A stretch of DNA of 52,021 bases from QQUD01 sp039029915 (GCA_039029915.1 JBCCFD010000005.1:1-52021); one strand, 5' to 3'; positions 34,776 through 44,187 are shown, numbered from the stretch's first letter. Notes: generated from the letters alone by a model not told the origin. Translations and numbers: made by a program.

Positions 34776-35708
34776 ATGGATAAACTTATCATTACTTCAG
34801 CATTAACCGGTGCTATCACCGTTCCCTCACAATCAGAACATCTCCCTTATCGCACCGAAGATATCATCGCCGATGCCGTCGCTTGTGCTGAAGCAGGTGC
34901 TTCTTCAATTCATATTCACGCCCGAAACCCAGAAAATGGGGCCCCCTCTTCTGACCCCGAAATTGTTAAAGAGATTGCCATGGGCATCAAACAGAATTCA
35001 GATGCCGTTGTGTGTATTACAACGGGCGGAGGCATGGGAATGACCCCTCAGGAGCGCCTGCGGGGGGCTTCTCTATGCAAACCGGAGCTAGCGTCATTCA
35101 ATCTTGGATCTATGAACTTCTCTATGCATCCAGTGGCCAATCGTTTTAATAAGCTCGGCTGGAAATTAGATTGGGAGAAGGAGTATGTTGAAGGCACAAA
35201 GAACTTCATCTTTTCCAATACATTTGGCAGTATGGAAGTGTTTGCCAAAACCATGGCCGAAAACAATGTCATGCCGGAATTTGAGGCGTATGATGTGGGT
35301 CATTTACACAATCTCAACTTTCTCGTGAAGCAAGGGTTGGTCAAAGGACCGTTTTGGATTCAATTTGTACTTGGTGTGCTAGGCGGTCTAACGGCCGAAC
35401 CGCAATCACTGATGACCATGATAGAAACGGCCGATCGCCTGTTTGGCGTTGAAAATTACAAATGGTCCGTCATCGGGGTTGGTTATCCAAATGAGTTTCA
35501 TATGGCGACGATGGGCATCATCATGGGTGGTCACGTGCGCGTGGGGCTTGAAGACAATATTTTTGTTCGCCGCAGAGAGTTAGCTAAAAATCATGAGCTG
35601 GTTGAAAAGGTGGTGCGCCTCGCCAAGGAGCTAGAGCGTGACATTGCCACGCCTGCCGAGATGCGGGAGATTTTAGGGTTAAAAGGGCTAGATGCCGTCA
35701 ATTTCTAA
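34776..35708 (+). CDS. Beta-keto acid cleavage enzyme (BKACE / DUF849 family, Kce-like)
   Basis: 310 residues, a TIM-barrel zinc enzyme. BKACE enzymes condense a beta-keto acid with acetyl-CoA and release acetoacetate plus a new acyl-CoA. Zinc ligands are in SSIHIHAR (H46, H48, the same numbers as in the lysine-fermentation enzyme Kce) and in GGHVRVGLED (E259), and the loop ITTGGGMGMT is family-typical. The residue after TGA at position 14 is Ile, where I recall Glu in Kce and many relatives; this may reflect a different substrate. It sits 54 bases after the importer ATPase, and with the beta-hydroxy acid dehydrogenase upstream it implies a pathway ending in acetoacetate and an unknown acyl-CoA. 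Confidence 0.92.
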   Translation: MDKLIITSALTGAITVPSQSEHLPYRTEDIIADAVACAEAGASSIHIHARNPENGAPSSDPEIVKEIAMGIKQNSDAVVCITTGGGMGMTPQERLRGASLCKPELASFNLGSMNFSMHPVANRFNKLGWKLDWEKEYVEGTKNFIFSNTFGSMEVFAKTMAENNVMPEFEAYDVGHLHNLNFLVKQGLVKGPFWIQFVLGVLGGLTAEPQSLMTMIETADRLFGVENYKWSVIGVGYPNEFHMATMGIIMGGHVRVGLEDNIFVRRRELAKNHELVEKVVRLAKELERDIATPAEMREILGLKGLDAVNF

Positions 35709-35757
35709 AAAGATGTGGCAAAGATATCAATCTGCTATCCAATTCTTTTGATGCGAT

Positions 35758-36381
35758 TTACGCGCTTTTTTTACTTGCTAAAGTAGCGTTATTTATTGCA
35801 ATATGACGACACTCTTGATGTCTGAAGCAGGTCACGACGTGATCGTTCACCATGCCAACGGCCTGCATAAACGCGTAGACGATGGTTGGCCCTACAAAGC
35901 TAAAGCCTCGCTTTTTGAGGGCTTTAGACATGGCGCGAGAAACGGCCGTTTCCGTTGGTACCTCCGCTAATGTCTTCCAGCTGTTCTGAATTGGCTGTCC
36001 ATCCACAAAATGCCACAAAAAGTCTGAAAAAGAGCCCTCTTTCTCCATAATATCGAGGTAGCCACGGGCATTTTTGATAGTGGCGTTGATTTTGAGCTTA
36101 TTGCGCACAATACCGGGATTTTGAAGCAGCTCCCCAATTTTGGCATCATCATAACCCACAATCTTTTCAGCCTCGAACTGATCAAACGCGTTCCAATAGT
36201 TTTCCCGCTTCCGCAAAATGACAATCCAGCTTAGTCCCGCCTGTGCCCCATCTAAAATCAGCTTGGCAAAGAGCAGTTTATCGTCATAAATCGGCACCCC
36301 CCACTCTTGATCGTGATAATCCATATAAAGTTGGTCTGTGCTGCCGCTCCAGCCGCAACGGCCGTTTCCATTACCATCCAT
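35758..36381 (-). CDS. tag: DNA-3-methyladenine glycosylase I
   Basis: 207 residues, full length for Tag, which removes 3-methyladenine from alkylated DNA. The zinc-binding residues of the family are present: RCGWSG near the N terminus, DYHDQEWGVP, and NDHVVTCFRH near the C terminus. GLSWIVILRKR and the helix that follows match the substrate-pocket region. ATG 36381 has GAGGTG four to five bases upstream. It is divergent from the export operon and convergent with the BKACE gene, 49 bases away. Confidence 0.95.
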   Translation of the reverse strand: MDGNGNGRCGWSGSTDQLYMDYHDQEWGVPIYDDKLLFAKLILDGAQAGLSWIVILRKRENYWNAFDQFEAEKIVGYDDAKIGELLQNPGIVRNKLKINATIKNARGYLDIMEKEGSFSDFLWHFVDGQPIQNSWKTLAEVPTETAVSRAMSKALKKRGFSFVGPTIVYAFMQAVGMVNDHVVTCFRHQECRHIAINNATLASKKSA

Positions 36382-36478
36382 TTTTCACCTCAAACAGTCT
36401 GCAATAACATCTTCACATTTTCTTAAAAAGTTGCACATAAACTGACTCTAATCAAATCAAAAGAAGAGTGAGACCAAC

Positions 36479-38056
36479 ATGCGAATTAAGAAAAGAACAT
36501 TGTGGATTATTGCCATCTTTATCATTTTGGCAATAGGGGCCGGTGGCTGGTTTTATTTTCAAGACACGGCCGTAACCACCGCCGCCCAAGAAGAAAATCA
36601 AGTCCAAACCGCCACCGTTCGGCAGGGCAACATCACCATCTCCGCCACAGGGGCTGGGAACGTTATCCCAGCCACCGAAATCAACCTAGCGTTTCAAACG
36701 AGCGGCATTTTACAAACGCTCAACGTACGCGTCGGTGATGAGGTGGCGGTGGGAGACGTGCTCGCGGCGCTCAACAACAGCGACGCTCAGCAAAGCCTCG
36801 CCAATGCCGAACTGCAATTGACCCAATCCCAGCTCCAAATCGATGGCTCAACAACCGAAACGGGCGTCTCTTATAACGACATCAGCATCCAGCAGGCCCA
36901 AATCAATTTGGATACCGCCCAAAATAATCTGCAAGATCTCCTAAACTGGGAACCAGACGCCGATGAGATTCTCAAAGCGGAAGCCAGCCTCGCCTCGGCA
37001 GAAGCCACCTACAGTGCGGCGCTTGGACAAGAGGCGGCATCTAGCAGCAGTTTACAAATCGAGGCCATCAACCTCAATCAGGTTGAGCGAGATTTAGCGG
37101 ACGCACAGGAGGCCTATAATGTGGCGCATGACCCCGGCCGAGATTGGGAGCTAAATGACCCACGCCGGGCGTCCCAACTGGAATCAGAGCGAGAGCGGAC
37201 TGCTGATGCGCTGCTGCGAGCGCAGGAAAATCTTACCATCGCTCAAACGAGCTACAACGCTTCAATTTCGACCACAAACAACAGCTCTTCAATTGGGGCT
37301 GAATCCAACTTGCTCAACGCCCAAATTGCCTTAGAAGATGCCCAGAGCGGTCCTTCAGCAGAGGAAATTGAGGCGGCAGAAACGGCCGTTTTTCAAGCTG
37401 AACTAGCCCTCAATCAAGCCATCCTCAATCGTGAAGCTGATCTAATCAATCTTGAACAAGCCAAACTCAACCTATCGTCCGCTCAAGAGGCGTTAAGCGA
37501 CGCTGTTCTGGTGGCCACCATGGGCGGCACCGTGCTCTCAATTGAGGGTGAACTTGGGGAGCAAGTGAGCACCAGTACCTTCATTACCCTAGCCGATCTA
37601 ACCCAGCCGCTTATTGAACTTTTCCTAGACGAATCTGATTTCGCCTCTGCCACGATTGGCAACGAGGTCACTGTCACGTTTGATGCCTTACCGGACATTG
37701 AATTTAGCGGTGAAATCATCTTAGTGGACCCCCAGCTCACTGCTGAAAATAATGTCACCGTCATTCGGGCAGTGGCTCAACTCGACGCAGGCTCACTGGC
37801 ATCAGCCCAAAGCCTGCCGGTTGGCCTAAACGCCACGGTGGAAGTCATTGGGGGGCAGGCAAACAACACCCTTCTCGTTCCAATTGAGGCAGTCCGAGAA
37901 ATCTCGCCGGGACAATTTGCCGTGTTCATTATGGAAAACGATGAGCCAAAACTGACCTTTGTCGAAGTTGGTCTTCAAGATTTTACCTTTGCAGAAATTT
38001 TGAGCGGTGTCGAAGCGGGTGACATTGTTACAACTGGTCTAGTTGAAACGGAGTGA
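36479..38056 (+). CDS. HlyD/MacA-type membrane fusion protein
   Basis: 525 residues. An N-terminal membrane anchor (about 8-28) is followed by the lipoyl half-motif (TVRQGNITISATGAGNVIPATEINLAFQTSGIL), a long Gln/Ala-rich coiled coil (about 110-335, several hundred residues of heptads), and the second lipoyl half (DAVLVATMGGTVLSIEGELGEQV) and beta barrel. It is the adaptor of a MacAB-type export system, joining the inner membrane transporter to the outside. Stop overlaps the ATPase start. Confidence 0.9.
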   Translation: MRIKKRTLWIIAIFIILAIGAGGWFYFQDTAVTTAAQEENQVQTATVRQGNITISATGAGNVIPATEINLAFQTSGILQTLNVRVGDEVAVGDVLAALNNSDAQQSLANAELQLTQSQLQIDGSTTETGVSYNDISIQQAQINLDTAQNNLQDLLNWEPDADEILKAEASLASAEATYSAALGQEAASSSSLQIEAINLNQVERDLADAQEAYNVAHDPGRDWELNDPRRASQLESERERTADALLRAQENLTIAQTSYNASISTTNNSSSIGAESNLLNAQIALEDAQSGPSAEEIEAAETAVFQAELALNQAILNREADLINLEQAKLNLSSAQEALSDAVLVATMGGTVLSIEGELGEQVSTSTFITLADLTQPLIELFLDESDFASATIGNEVTVTFDALPDIEFSGEIILVDPQLTAENNVTVIRAVAQLDAGSLASAQSLPVGLNATVEVIGGQANNTLLVPIEAVREISPGQFAVFIMENDEPKLTFVEVGLQDFTFAEILSGVEAGDIVTTGLVETE

Positions 38057-38751
38057 TGATGTCAAATCAAGCCATTATCCAAACAACCGACCTCACCAAA
38101 ATTTACCAGATGGGGCCAACCACGGTGAAAGCGCTTGACGGTGTGGATATCGAAATTAAGCAGGGCGAATTTGTTGCGGTGATGGGTCCCTCTGGGTCAG
38201 GAAAAAGCACCTTTATGAACATCATCGGCTGTTTAGACCGCCCCACCAGCGGTGGCTATCTGCTGGACAATGAAAACGTCGGTGAGCTCAATAAAGTCCA
38301 GCTCGCAGAAATTCGCAATCGGCAAATAGGGTTTATTTTTCAATCATTTAATCTGCTGCCGCGCACCTCTGCCCTCCAAAATGTGGTCTTACCACTCGTT
38401 TACAAGCGCAAAGAGCAATTAACGCCCACCCAGCGCACTGAAAAAGCAATGCACGCGTTGGAATCTGTTGGGCTAGCCGACCGCGCCGATCACGTGCCCA
38501 ATGAGCTTTCGGGGGGACAGCGACAGCGGGTGGCCATCGCTCGGGCGCTGGTCAATGACCCCGTCCTGATTATGGCGGATGAGCCAACCGGCAACCTCGA
38601 TAGTCAAACCTCCCTGGAAATCATGACGCTTCTGCATAATTTACATGATCGGGGTCGCACGCTGGTCATGGTGACCCATGAGCCAGAAATTGCGGATGAA
38701 ACGGAGCGAATCATCACCTTGCGTGATGGAAAGTTGGTGCAAAACTCATGA
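38056..38751 (+). CDS. MacB/LolD-type ABC ATPase
   Basis: 231 residues. Walker A GPSGSGKST, Q-loop FQSFNLLPR, signature LSGGQRQRVAIARAL, Walker B LIMADE, D-loop GNLDS, and H-loop MVTHEPEI. The MacB/LolD branch is shown by the ALDGVDIEIKQGEFVAVMGPSGSGKST context and the PTSGGYLLDNENV loop. ATG is 38056 (TGATG overlap with the adaptor); a second ATG at 38059 has the better ribosome binding spacing. The end overlaps the permease gene (ATGA). Confidence 0.95.
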   Translation: MMSNQAIIQTTDLTKIYQMGPTTVKALDGVDIEIKQGEFVAVMGPSGSGKSTFMNIIGCLDRPTSGGYLLDNENVGELNKVQLAEIRNRQIGFIFQSFNLLPRTSALQNVVLPLVYKRKEQLTPTQRTEKAMHALESVGLADRADHVPNELSGGQRQRVAIARALVNDPVLIMADEPTGNLDSQTSLEIMTLLHNLHDRGRTLVMVTHEPEIADETERIITLRDGKLVQNS

Positions 38752-40046
38752 CGACAGTTATTGACTCTCAAAAACAAGCTCAGACAGCTAATGATGAGCT
38801 TGTCATTCAATTTGATGGCATTATTAACCCAATTGAAATTTTCCGCATCGCGTGGGAGGGAGTGGTGCGTAATAAGGTGCGCTCTTTCCTCACGATGCTC
38901 GGGGTGATTATTGGCGTGGCGGCCGTCATTGTGATGATTTCAATTAGTGCCGGTACAGAGGCTCAAATTGCAGCCCAAATTCAGGGGCTTGGTTCAAACT
39001 TGGTCTTTATTCAGGGCTCTTTTGGGCGTGGTGGCCAGGGTGGTGGCAATCAGCCCTCCTTAATTTATGACGACACGGCCGTTATTGCTGACATCAACGG
39101 TGTGGTAGGAACGGCCGTTGAACAAGCGACCTCCCAAACGGTGCAGGCGAATGGCCAAACGCTGACTGAGGTGTCTATTCTTGGTACAACGGATGATTTT
39201 CCTTCGGTTAGGCAAGTTGAGGTGGCAAACGGCCGTTTCTTCAACGCCACCGAGCTAGAGCGAGAGGCGAAAGTGGCCGTACTCGGCAGTGCCATCGCTA
39301 CCGAGCTGTTTGGCGAAGATGACCCCATTGGTCAAACGCTTATCATTGGCACCACCCAGCTCACCGTTATTGGCGTCGCCGCTGAAAAAGGAGTCGTGGG
39401 CAACACAGATTTTGACAGCCAAATTTACACCACCATCACGCTCCTCTTCGACAAATTTGTGCCCACTCGCTTCCGGCAATTAGTGGGGAACAACGTGCGC
39501 TTAATTTATGCCCAAATCGACGAAGGATCAGATATGGACGGCGTGATTCAGCAAATTGAGCTTAAGCTAGCCAGCACCAAAGATTTAGCGGTTGAAGAGC
39601 TTCCTTTTGTCATTCAAACCCAGCAGGACATCATCGATACGCAGGGTGCAACTACAGAAGCGTTTCGTAATTTGCTGGCTTGGGTAGCCGGTGTCTCATT
39701 ACTTGTGGGCGGGATTGGCATTATGAACATCATGCTCGTCAGCGTGACGGAGCGCACCCGCGAAATTGGGATTCGCCAATCGGTAGGGGCCACTCCAACA
39801 GACATTCGGCTCCAGTTTTTGATGGAAGCCTTTTTACTAAGCGTCACGGGCGGAATTATTGGCATCATCCTTGGCGTCATTGGGGCCATTTTATTTGGCA
39901 ACAATGCCGACACGCCCACAGTCATTGTGCCTAGCTCCATTTTACTGGCGTTTGGTTCAGCCGCTGCGGTCGGTATATTCTTTGGCTTTTTCCCCGCCAA
40001 TCAAGCCGCCCAACTCGACCCAATTGATGCTTTACGACATGAATAA
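38748..40046 (+). CDS. MacB-type permease (MacB_PCD plus FtsX domains)
   Basis: 432 residues. A cytoplasmic N-terminal stretch leads to a first transmembrane helix (FLTMLGVIIGVAAVIVMISI), a large extracytoplasmic MacB_PCD domain and then three C-terminal helices of the FtsX fold (VAGVSLLVGGIGIMNIMLVSVTERTREIGIRQSVGAT). These permeases work by mechanotransmission, pushing substrate out from the periplasmic side. Together with the HlyD protein and ATPase it forms a complete MacAB-type exporter. Confidence 0.95.
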   Translation: MTTVIDSQKQAQTANDELVIQFDGIINPIEIFRIAWEGVVRNKVRSFLTMLGVIIGVAAVIVMISISAGTEAQIAAQIQGLGSNLVFIQGSFGRGGQGGGNQPSLIYDDTAVIADINGVVGTAVEQATSQTVQANGQTLTEVSILGTTDDFPSVRQVEVANGRFFNATELEREAKVAVLGSAIATELFGEDDPIGQTLIIGTTQLTVIGVAAEKGVVGNTDFDSQIYTTITLLFDKFVPTRFRQLVGNNVRLIYAQIDEGSDMDGVIQQIELKLASTKDLAVEELPFVIQTQQDIIDTQGATTEAFRNLLAWVAGVSLLVGGIGIMNIMLVSVTERTREIGIRQSVGATPTDIRLQFLMEAFLLSVTGGIIGIILGVIGAILFGNNADTPTVIVPSSILLAFGSAAAVGIFFGFFPANQAAQLDPIDALRHE

Positions 40047-40160
40047 CTGGTTTTGCGCCAGTCTACCAATGAGCACCTCTACGGTTCAAACTAAACGCTA
40101 ACCCGGAGAAAATGAAAAACACAATAGTTTTTAGAATAATTTTTTAAAAAAGGGACGCTA

Positions 40161-41120
40161 ATGAAGAAAATAACAGCGCTTATTTTAATTTTTTTCACTG
40201 CCATTTTAGCCGCTTGCGGTGCCCAAGCAGGGGCTGAATCAAGTGCGGCAGAGAATACTTTGAACAACGAGGTGGCCGCAGCATCTGTGCTTGAAGGCGA
40301 TCTACCTCAGGATGCACAGCTGGCGGTCGGCTCTTTATTGCTTGAAGAAACGGACCAAGCCATTTCAGAGGAGCAGGCCCAAACGTTATTACCTCTCTGG
40401 CAAGCGTATGAAACCTTATCTGCCACCGGTACGGCAGCCGACGTCGAACTTGACGCCCTTGTCAGCCAAATTGAAGGTGAAATGAGCACAGAACAGGTGG
40501 CATCCATTCAAGAAATGGACTTAAACCAGGAATCTATACAAGCTCTATTGCAAGATGGTACGCTGCGATTTGGTGGCTTTGGGGGTGGCGACGGTGAAGG
40601 TGGCGGTCAATTTGGAGGTGGTCCCGCAGGGGGCGGTGGCGGTGGTGGCCAGCTAGGCGGTGGTCCTCCAGGTGGCGGCGGTGGCCAAGGAGGTGGCGGT
40701 GTGCAGGGCTTAGACCCAGCCACAGTTCAAACACGTCAGGCTGAAAGAGCTGCTAACGGCGGAGGGGCTGGCATCGGTCGATTCACCACAACGGCCGTTA
40801 TCCGATTGCTAGAGGGCAAAACAGGCGTCGCCCAACCGAATCAACAGCAAGAGGCTGGTTTCTCCTTAACCCAAACCCTGAGTGAAGCCTTAGGGTTGTC
40901 GGTACAAGAGTTGCGTGGTGCCCTAGAAGATGGGCAAACTTTGGGAGAATTTGCTGAAGCCAATGGCGATCTTGACTCAATTCGGGCGTCGTTAATTGAA
41001 AGCTTAGCCGATACCGAGCTTCCTGAAGGGCAAACTGCTGCAGAGGCTGTCGATGCCTTTTTGAGTCAAGGGTTACAAAATCGGGGTGGTCAACGGGGGA
41101 ACGGTAATGGTGGCGGTTAA
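40161..41120 (+). CDS. Gly-rich lipoprotein linked to the MacAB-type exporter
   Basis: 319 residues, unrecognised. Signal peptide with lipobox LAAC; an Ala/Glu-rich helical region (about 50-135); a Gly-rich stretch (about 137-195, runs of G interrupted by P, Q and F); and a C-terminal helical segment (SVQELRGALEDGQTLGEFAEANGD) like short repeats seen in other surface proteins. It lies 114 bases after the permease on the same strand, which suggests it is the exported substrate or an accessory of this system. The end is marked by a bidirectional terminator. Confidence 0.65.
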   Translation: MKKITALILIFFTAILAACGAQAGAESSAAENTLNNEVAAASVLEGDLPQDAQLAVGSLLLEETDQAISEEQAQTLLPLWQAYETLSATGTAADVELDALVSQIEGEMSTEQVASIQEMDLNQESIQALLQDGTLRFGGFGGGDGEGGGQFGGGPAGGGGGGGQLGGGPPGGGGGQGGGGVQGLDPATVQTRQAERAANGGGAGIGRFTTTAVIRLLEGKTGVAQPNQQQEAGFSLTQTLSEALGLSVQELRGALEDGQTLGEFAEANGDLDSIRASLIESLADTELPEGQTAAEAVDAFLSQGLQNRGGQRGNGNGGG

Positions 41121-41130
41121 TTAAAATAAA

Positions 41131-41163
41131 GTCGAGGCAATCAGGTTAGTTGATTGCCTCGAC
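41131..41163. terminator. Bidirectional terminator hairpin
   Basis: A perfect 13-bp stem, GTCGAGGCAATCA / TGATTGCCTCGAC, with a 7-base loop. On the minus strand it is followed by TTTATTTTAATT, so it terminates the G8 protein transcript and may also act on the plus strand. Confidence 0.85.
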
Positions 41164-41173
41164 CTTACGGTGT

Positions 41174-43981
41174 TTATTCGTCTGAATCGTTAAACGGATT
41201 CCAGCTTAGCCACTCAATATCTTCAAACAGCTCTGCGAGATTATCACCAACTGACATGAGTGGAAGAAAAATCTCGTTGTTCGCTTCATCATTTCCTTCA
41301 TCACAATCATCCTCAAAACAGTCTTCATCACAATCTTCTTCTTCACATTCAGGTTCAGGACCATCTTCATATTCTGTGGGGTCGCCCTGCCCTGGAGGAT
41401 GTGGAATATCGATTTGTGCGCCCGGTGCGATGAAGCCACCATAGATAGCAGGGTCTTCAACAGCGCTGTTTGGCAAAAGCTCACCACCAACGGCTAGATT
41501 CCACAGGTCCCAAAGCTGTTGATTTGTTTTACCAACATAGTCGTACAGCGGCTCGACAGCAAATTCACCCTCTTCAAACGGTTCTGCGTAGGGCACGAAG
41601 GACGGCACCTGTTCTTCCAAAAACAGTTCACGGCCGTCTAAGGTCACCATGTCTGAGAAGACGAGCGCATTCGCATCGTGGGTGATGTCATCAAAATGTG
41701 GGTCTAGGACAATGTAAAAGCGACTGTCTTCTCTGCCGGATACGGCCGTTCCGTCCAAGCTGCCAAATGTCACATTCGACATCGTCAACGTGCGTGGTTC
41801 TTGGCGAGCTTCGTGAAGCAGGATGTCAATCACATTGCTCAATTCGACATTCCGCACCATCCATTCACTTTGACGCGGCATCAAGAAGCCCATCTCAAAC
41901 CCTTCAATCGAAACATTTTCAATCACGCCGGGGCCAAGCGTTTCTTCATTATTTAAGTCAAGGCCAACACCAACAGCTGCCGTTCGGCCTAAATTGTGCC
42001 AGAACGCTGTTCCAATTCCCACCAAGCGCAAATTACGAACCGAGACGCGCTCATTGTAGTTTAGCAATACACCATCTCGCGATCCCCAGACGGTGATGCC
42101 GTCAAAAACTGGATTTAAGGTGTCAATATACGCCTGCGGCGGCGGGGCATGCCAATCACTTTCGGGGTCCCCCATATACCCTTCGGCATGAATATAGCGC
42201 GAGCGAAAGCCGACTGTGGCCCCATAAATCTCATTATTACGCACTTCAGCGAGCGGTGCCCACCACACGGGAACGGTCAGTCGATTTGGGATCAAATGAC
42301 CATCTGGTAAATCACTCACTTGAACCGTCGAGCGTCCTGTATCTGGCTCAATCAAACCATCAACCCAAAAGATAATGCCGTGGGCTGAGGCACCAGAAAC
42401 AACGTTATCAATGACGCTAACGCGGGTGCCTGATAGCCAGATGCCATCGCCGTCCTGACCAAAATCACCGCTGTCCAGCCCGAGATCAGGATCAATGGCT
42501 CCCAAATCATCAATCGTAAACGTCTCGTTGACGGTTCGAACGGCAATATTACCCACAATAGAGCCAACCTCATCCCCAGCTTCAGTGTAAAAGCCAGCCC
42601 CTTGAACGTTGTAGGAAACGTTATCAATCATATCTACATTTGATGAGTGGTTTACAAATCCCCAACCTGGGCTATCAACTACCACGCTCCCTTTGTAAAC
42701 CGCAGGCGACCCGACGGTGCCTGCTCGATGCACGTGCAGGGCATAGCGTCCCCGAATGTTGATGGCTGGACCGGGAATCACCGTGAAGTGGATGGGTGAA
42801 TTATTATCGTTGCCCACCATTTCCTCGTTAATTTCGTAAGATACATCATCCAAAGGAATGCGCTTATCGGTGCGACCTAGACCGTAAAAACTGGCATTGT
42901 TAATATCAACTTGGTTGGTGTGCATAAACATCATGTGTCCCCGGCGTAAAACATCATCCCTATTTTCAGATTCAAAATGGATGTTGCGCGTTAAATTTGC
43001 AACCCAAAGGTTAAGATCGCTTTTCGGTGGGATGTGGTCAAGCTCGAGGGGACGATCCAGCGTCACATTTGCGCCGCTAATGTTTGTCACAACGCGAACT
43101 TCCTCGCTCGTATTGCCCTGTGAGCCAGTGACAACAATCGAATCACCAACGCGCCAGCCGCTTGGGGCACTGCTCAGGTTAAGCACGGTATCGCCAGCCT
43201 GAGGAAAAACGGCCGTTGTAAGGCGATGCGTTTTGGGGGCACCGTAAATTATGGTTTGGCCGTGCAAGACTGCCCCACGCCCAAGCTGATGCGGATCAAC
43301 CGTTTTGTCAATGGGACCAAGGTCAGCAAAAATAATGCGGGCTGTGACGTTGGGTTCTACGGGCTGAACGGCCGTTCCTATCTCAAACACCCCATTAACA
43401 CCACTGGTTATCGTATCAACTCGCAGCTCGGTATTCACATCCGTTGCAAAGCGCAGGGTCCCATCAATCGCAACACTTTTAAAGCGAGGTTGAACGACTG
43501 AATCAACCGTTACGATCGTGCCTGCTGGAATAGAGACCGCTGTATTTTCCGTAGGCAAGGCGCCACCTTGCCACGTGTTGGGGTCTGTCCAGTCGCCGGA
43601 GGATACGGCCGTAAACTCGGCCGCCGCTGGGTTGTGAATATGGGCATCATGGTTCATTTGCCCGACCTCTACATCATGGTTTTGATGATTCGCACCATGA
43701 TTCATGCTCATGTCGTGATGATCATGGTCCATATCGTCAGAATCAGCGGCTTCATCAAAGTCTGCAGCCTCATCAAAGTCCCAGTCTTCATCAAAGTCTT
43801 CATCAAACGAATCATCTTCACAGATTTCCTCACCTGATTCATCATCTTCCCAACATGCTTCGTCCATCTCTTCATCTAAAAAGACAGCGTGCAGAATCCC
43901 TTCTCTGGCCAACGCAACGGTTGAAAATCCAAAAAGGAGGAGGGCTAACAGCGAAAAATAGATTGTTTTACGTTTCATCAT
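41174..43981 (-). CDS. Secreted G8-domain, beta-helix protein with His-rich and Cys-rich acidic segments
   Basis: 935 residues, no close functional match known to me. Signal peptide (about 1-26), an acidic stretch (36-82), a His/Asp/Met-rich segment (82-116) with nine His, and a G8 domain (about 123-245) with WTDPNTWQGGALPTENTAVSIPAGTIVTV. The rest is right-handed beta-helix-like, with recurring short strands such as VSVRNLRLVGIG and VIENVSIEGFEMGF, and resembles the CEMIP/TMEM2/PKHD1L1 layout. Near the C terminus an acidic Cys motif has four Cys spaced by 4, 3 and 4 acidic residues, followed by IFLPLM. Likely extracellular; glycan binding or cleavage, or metal capture, are possible. It is divergent from the LytS/LytR pair. 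Confidence 0.8.
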   Translation of the reverse strand: MMKRKTIYFSLLALLLFGFSTVALAREGILHAVFLDEEMDEACWEDDESGEEICEDDSFDEDFDEDWDFDEAADFDEAADSDDMDHDHHDMSMNHGANHQNHDVEVGQMNHDAHIHNPAAAEFTAVSSGDWTDPNTWQGGALPTENTAVSIPAGTIVTVDSVVQPRFKSVAIDGTLRFATDVNTELRVDTITSGVNGVFEIGTAVQPVEPNVTARIIFADLGPIDKTVDPHQLGRGAVLHGQTIIYGAPKTHRLTTAVFPQAGDTVLNLSSAPSGWRVGDSIVVTGSQGNTSEEVRVVTNISGANVTLDRPLELDHIPPKSDLNLWVANLTRNIHFESENRDDVLRRGHMMFMHTNQVDINNASFYGLGRTDKRIPLDDVSYEINEEMVGNDNNSPIHFTVIPGPAINIRGRYALHVHRAGTVGSPAVYKGSVVVDSPGWGFVNHSSNVDMIDNVSYNVQGAGFYTEAGDEVGSIVGNIAVRTVNETFTIDDLGAIDPDLGLDSGDFGQDGDGIWLSGTRVSVIDNVVSGASAHGIIFWVDGLIEPDTGRSTVQVSDLPDGHLIPNRLTVPVWWAPLAEVRNNEIYGATVGFRSRYIHAEGYMGDPESDWHAPPPQAYIDTLNPVFDGITVWGSRDGVLLNYNERVSVRNLRLVGIGTAFWHNLGRTAAVGVGLDLNNEETLGPGVIENVSIEGFEMGFLMPRQSEWMVRNVELSNVIDILLHEARQEPRTLTMSNVTFGSLDGTAVSGREDSRFYIVLDPHFDDITHDANALVFSDMVTLDGRELFLEEQVPSFVPYAEPFEEGEFAVEPLYDYVGKTNQQLWDLWNLAVGGELLPNSAVEDPAIYGGFIAPGAQIDIPHPPGQGDPTEYEDGPEPECEEEDCDEDCFEDDCDEGNDEANNEIFLPLMSVGDNLAELFEDIEWLSWNPFNDSDE

Positions 43982-44013
43982 AAGTCCTTTTCAAAATTAA
44001 TTTTCTAATAAAT

Positions 44014-44094
44014 AGGACTTACGCAAATAGCGGTCACTGAGCCTGTCGAAGTGAGTTTCTTAACCCTTCGACAGGCTCAGGGTGCGTAAGTCCT
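44014..44094. repeat. Double inverted repeat (REP-like)
   Basis: Outer arms AGGACTTACGCA / TGCGTAAGTCCT (44014-44025, 44083-44094) and inner arms CTGAGCCTGTCGAAG / CTTCGACAGGCTCAG (44037-44051, 44066-44080), both perfect. Lies between the divergent G8 and LytS genes. Related sequence at 25896-25910. Confidence 0.9.
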
Positions 44095-44187
44095 GATAAA
44101 TTTGAATCATGAACGTGTCAGCTCATGCCTGTTTGGCATCTTAATCAAGACGGGACTTGTTTTGAACAAATTTAGGACAGGCGGTGA

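Noticed and set aside
40534..40734. His/Leu-rich minus-strand frame
   Set aside because: Antisense of the Gly-rich lipoprotein's poly-Gly region.
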